The notes beneath the pieces are model-generated. The model worked only from the letters and a program-made list of their open reading frames with translations. It was not told the DNA's origin and did no database searches. The position numbers and the translations under genes are program-made. Positions 5,706 to 6,437 of a stretch of DNA of 6,437 bases are shown here, piece by piece. The stretch is from Actinomycetes bacterium. GTDB lineage: Bacteria; Actinomycetota; Acidimicrobiia; Acidimicrobiales; Acidimicrobiaceae. How positions within the stretch are numbered: position 1 is the stretch's first letter; each line of letters opens with the position of its first letter. The stretch is taken from assembly GCA_021823045.1 (NCBI GenBank), contig JAKAPB010000117.1, positions 1 through 6,437 on the forward strand, read 5' to 3'.

Positions 5706-6437
5706 TTAACATACTCCCGGGTAAAGTTACTAGTTGCGGGGCGGTCGACTTTGTGACCAGGACCCTCGATTGTTTTGTTAGCCATGGCCCCAACTCCACC
5801 CGGAGCAACATCTGCCGCAACGATCATCACATCCATGGGTGCGACTTCGACCACCGGGCCGACCATATTCTGACCCAAGCGATCGAGCATTGGAGTTCCA
5901 AGGTCTATCCTCCGGGGGGTCTTGGTGTGATTGATGAGGAATAGGTTCCGCCCTCTAATCACTACCTCAACCCCGTTTGGGTCTTCTAGGGCCGGAGTGA
6001 CACGAGACGCCTCGCAGGCCATTCGCAGGATGATTCGCACGCTCTCTCGGTCTGGGAGGGTTGAGAGGTACCAGGCAGTGCCATCACCAATATGATGTTC
6101 GGTCAGAGCAGGCCGATCTCCTCGCCAGTCATCGAGATAAGTGAGAAGGACGGTTGCCCCTTTTAGTCTGATCTCTTCGGACCATAATCGCCCCGTGCCG
6201 CCGAGTGGTCCAAGGAGGTCCCCACTTATTGTTACCGTTGCGTCTGAGGGAATAGGCAAAAACTCCTCCACTACCAGGCCTAGGGTCTCAGTCCACGGAG
6301 CTGGGTAGCCACCGAGTCGAATGTGATCCTTCTCGTCGACGATGCCCGAGAAGAACGTGACAAGGACATTCCCCCCGGCTTTGACATAAGTCGCTAGCGA
6401 GGCTGCGTGTGAGTCGCTAATGAGATAAAGGGCGGGG
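5702..6437 (-). CDS. GH42 beta-galactosidase, C-terminal part (5' end outside window)
   Basis: The frame is open to the window edge (first full codon 6436-6434), giving the last 244 residues of a protein that usually has ~650-700. The GTG at 6271 is an internal Val. The visible part begins PALYLISDSHAASLATYV, followed by KAGGNVLVTFFSGIVDE and RLGGYPAPWTETLGL. This is the characteristic trimerisation domain of glycoside hydrolase family 42 (glutamine-amidotransferase-like fold, without catalytic residues). It is followed by GRLWSEEI, GDGTAWYLSTLPD and a C-terminal beta domain (EVVIRGRNLFLINHT, then APMDVMIVAAD). The two catalytic glutamates lie in the TIM barrel outside the window. The enzyme would hydrolyse terminal beta-galactosides to galactose, feeding GalK and GalT. 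No export signal can be judged. After the beta domain a 35-residue Gly/Ala/charged tail runs to TGA, which overlaps the regulator start by 4 nt. It is the first visible gene of the operon; the operon promoter must lie beyond the right edge. Family assignment is strong; the exact substrate (lactose, galactan or other oligosaccharide) is unknown. Confidence 0.93.
   Translation of the reverse strand, partial: PALYLISDSHAASLATYVKAGGNVLVTFFSGIVDEKDHIRLGGYPAPWTETLGLVVEEFLPIPSDATVTISGDLLGPLGGTGRLWSEEIRLKGATVLLTYLDDWRGDRPALTEHHIGDGTAWYLSTLPDRESVRIILRMACEASRVTPALEDPNGVEVVIRGRNLFLINHTKTPRRIDLGTPMLDRLGQNMVGPVVEVAPMDVMIVAADVAPGGVGAMANKTIEGPGHKVDRPATSNFTREYVK

Overview
The window carries a galactose/galactoside utilisation cluster on the minus strand. 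It meets, tail to tail, the 3' end of a glucose-6-phosphate dehydrogenase gene on the plus strand. Base composition looks moderate (mid-50s % GC by eye, lower in the non-coding gap). The enzymes look actinobacterial, and a moderate-GC actinobacterium, perhaps of the Acidimicrobiia type, would fit. That placement is an inference with low confidence, because there is no rRNA or other firm marker here.

Layout by position: (1) 2-694 (+), C-terminal 230 residues of zwf. (2) 695-745, a short convergent gap. (3) 746-1891 (-), a sugar-type (MalK/UgpC/MsmX-like) ABC transporter ATPase. (4) 1892-2240, a 349-bp gap with no convincing gene; it holds a perfect 12-bp palindrome, a 10-bp direct repeat and a weak small-ORF candidate. 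(5) 2241-6437 (-), an operon reading from right to left: GH42 beta-galactosidase (3' part only), DeoR/GlpR-type repressor, a 142-codon ORF with a low-complexity N-terminal half, galT, galK. Every junction in the operon is a 4-nt start/stop overlap (ATGA, GTGA, GTGA, ATGA), so translation of the whole set is probably coupled.

How the genes work together: the ABC ATPase would power uptake of a galactoside, with its permease and binding protein outside the window. The GH42 enzyme would release galactose. GalK would phosphorylate it and GalT would exchange it with UDP-glucose to give UDP-galactose and glucose-1-phosphate. galE is not in the window. The DeoR-family protein is the likely local repressor, responding to a sugar phosphate. 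zwf is a separate transcription unit in central carbon metabolism.

The most unusual point is the 142-codon ORF ahead of galT. Its last ~35 residues resemble the N-terminal segment that actinobacterial GalT proteins carry before the RRYDP..GEW block. Seven bases of the canonical -1 slippery form (G GGA AAG) lie in the correct phase 6 nt before its stop codon, and a -1 shift there leads straight into galT. The ORF may therefore be a split-off GalT N-terminus, a longer GalT made by frameshifting, or simply an independent small protein. The sequence alone does not decide.
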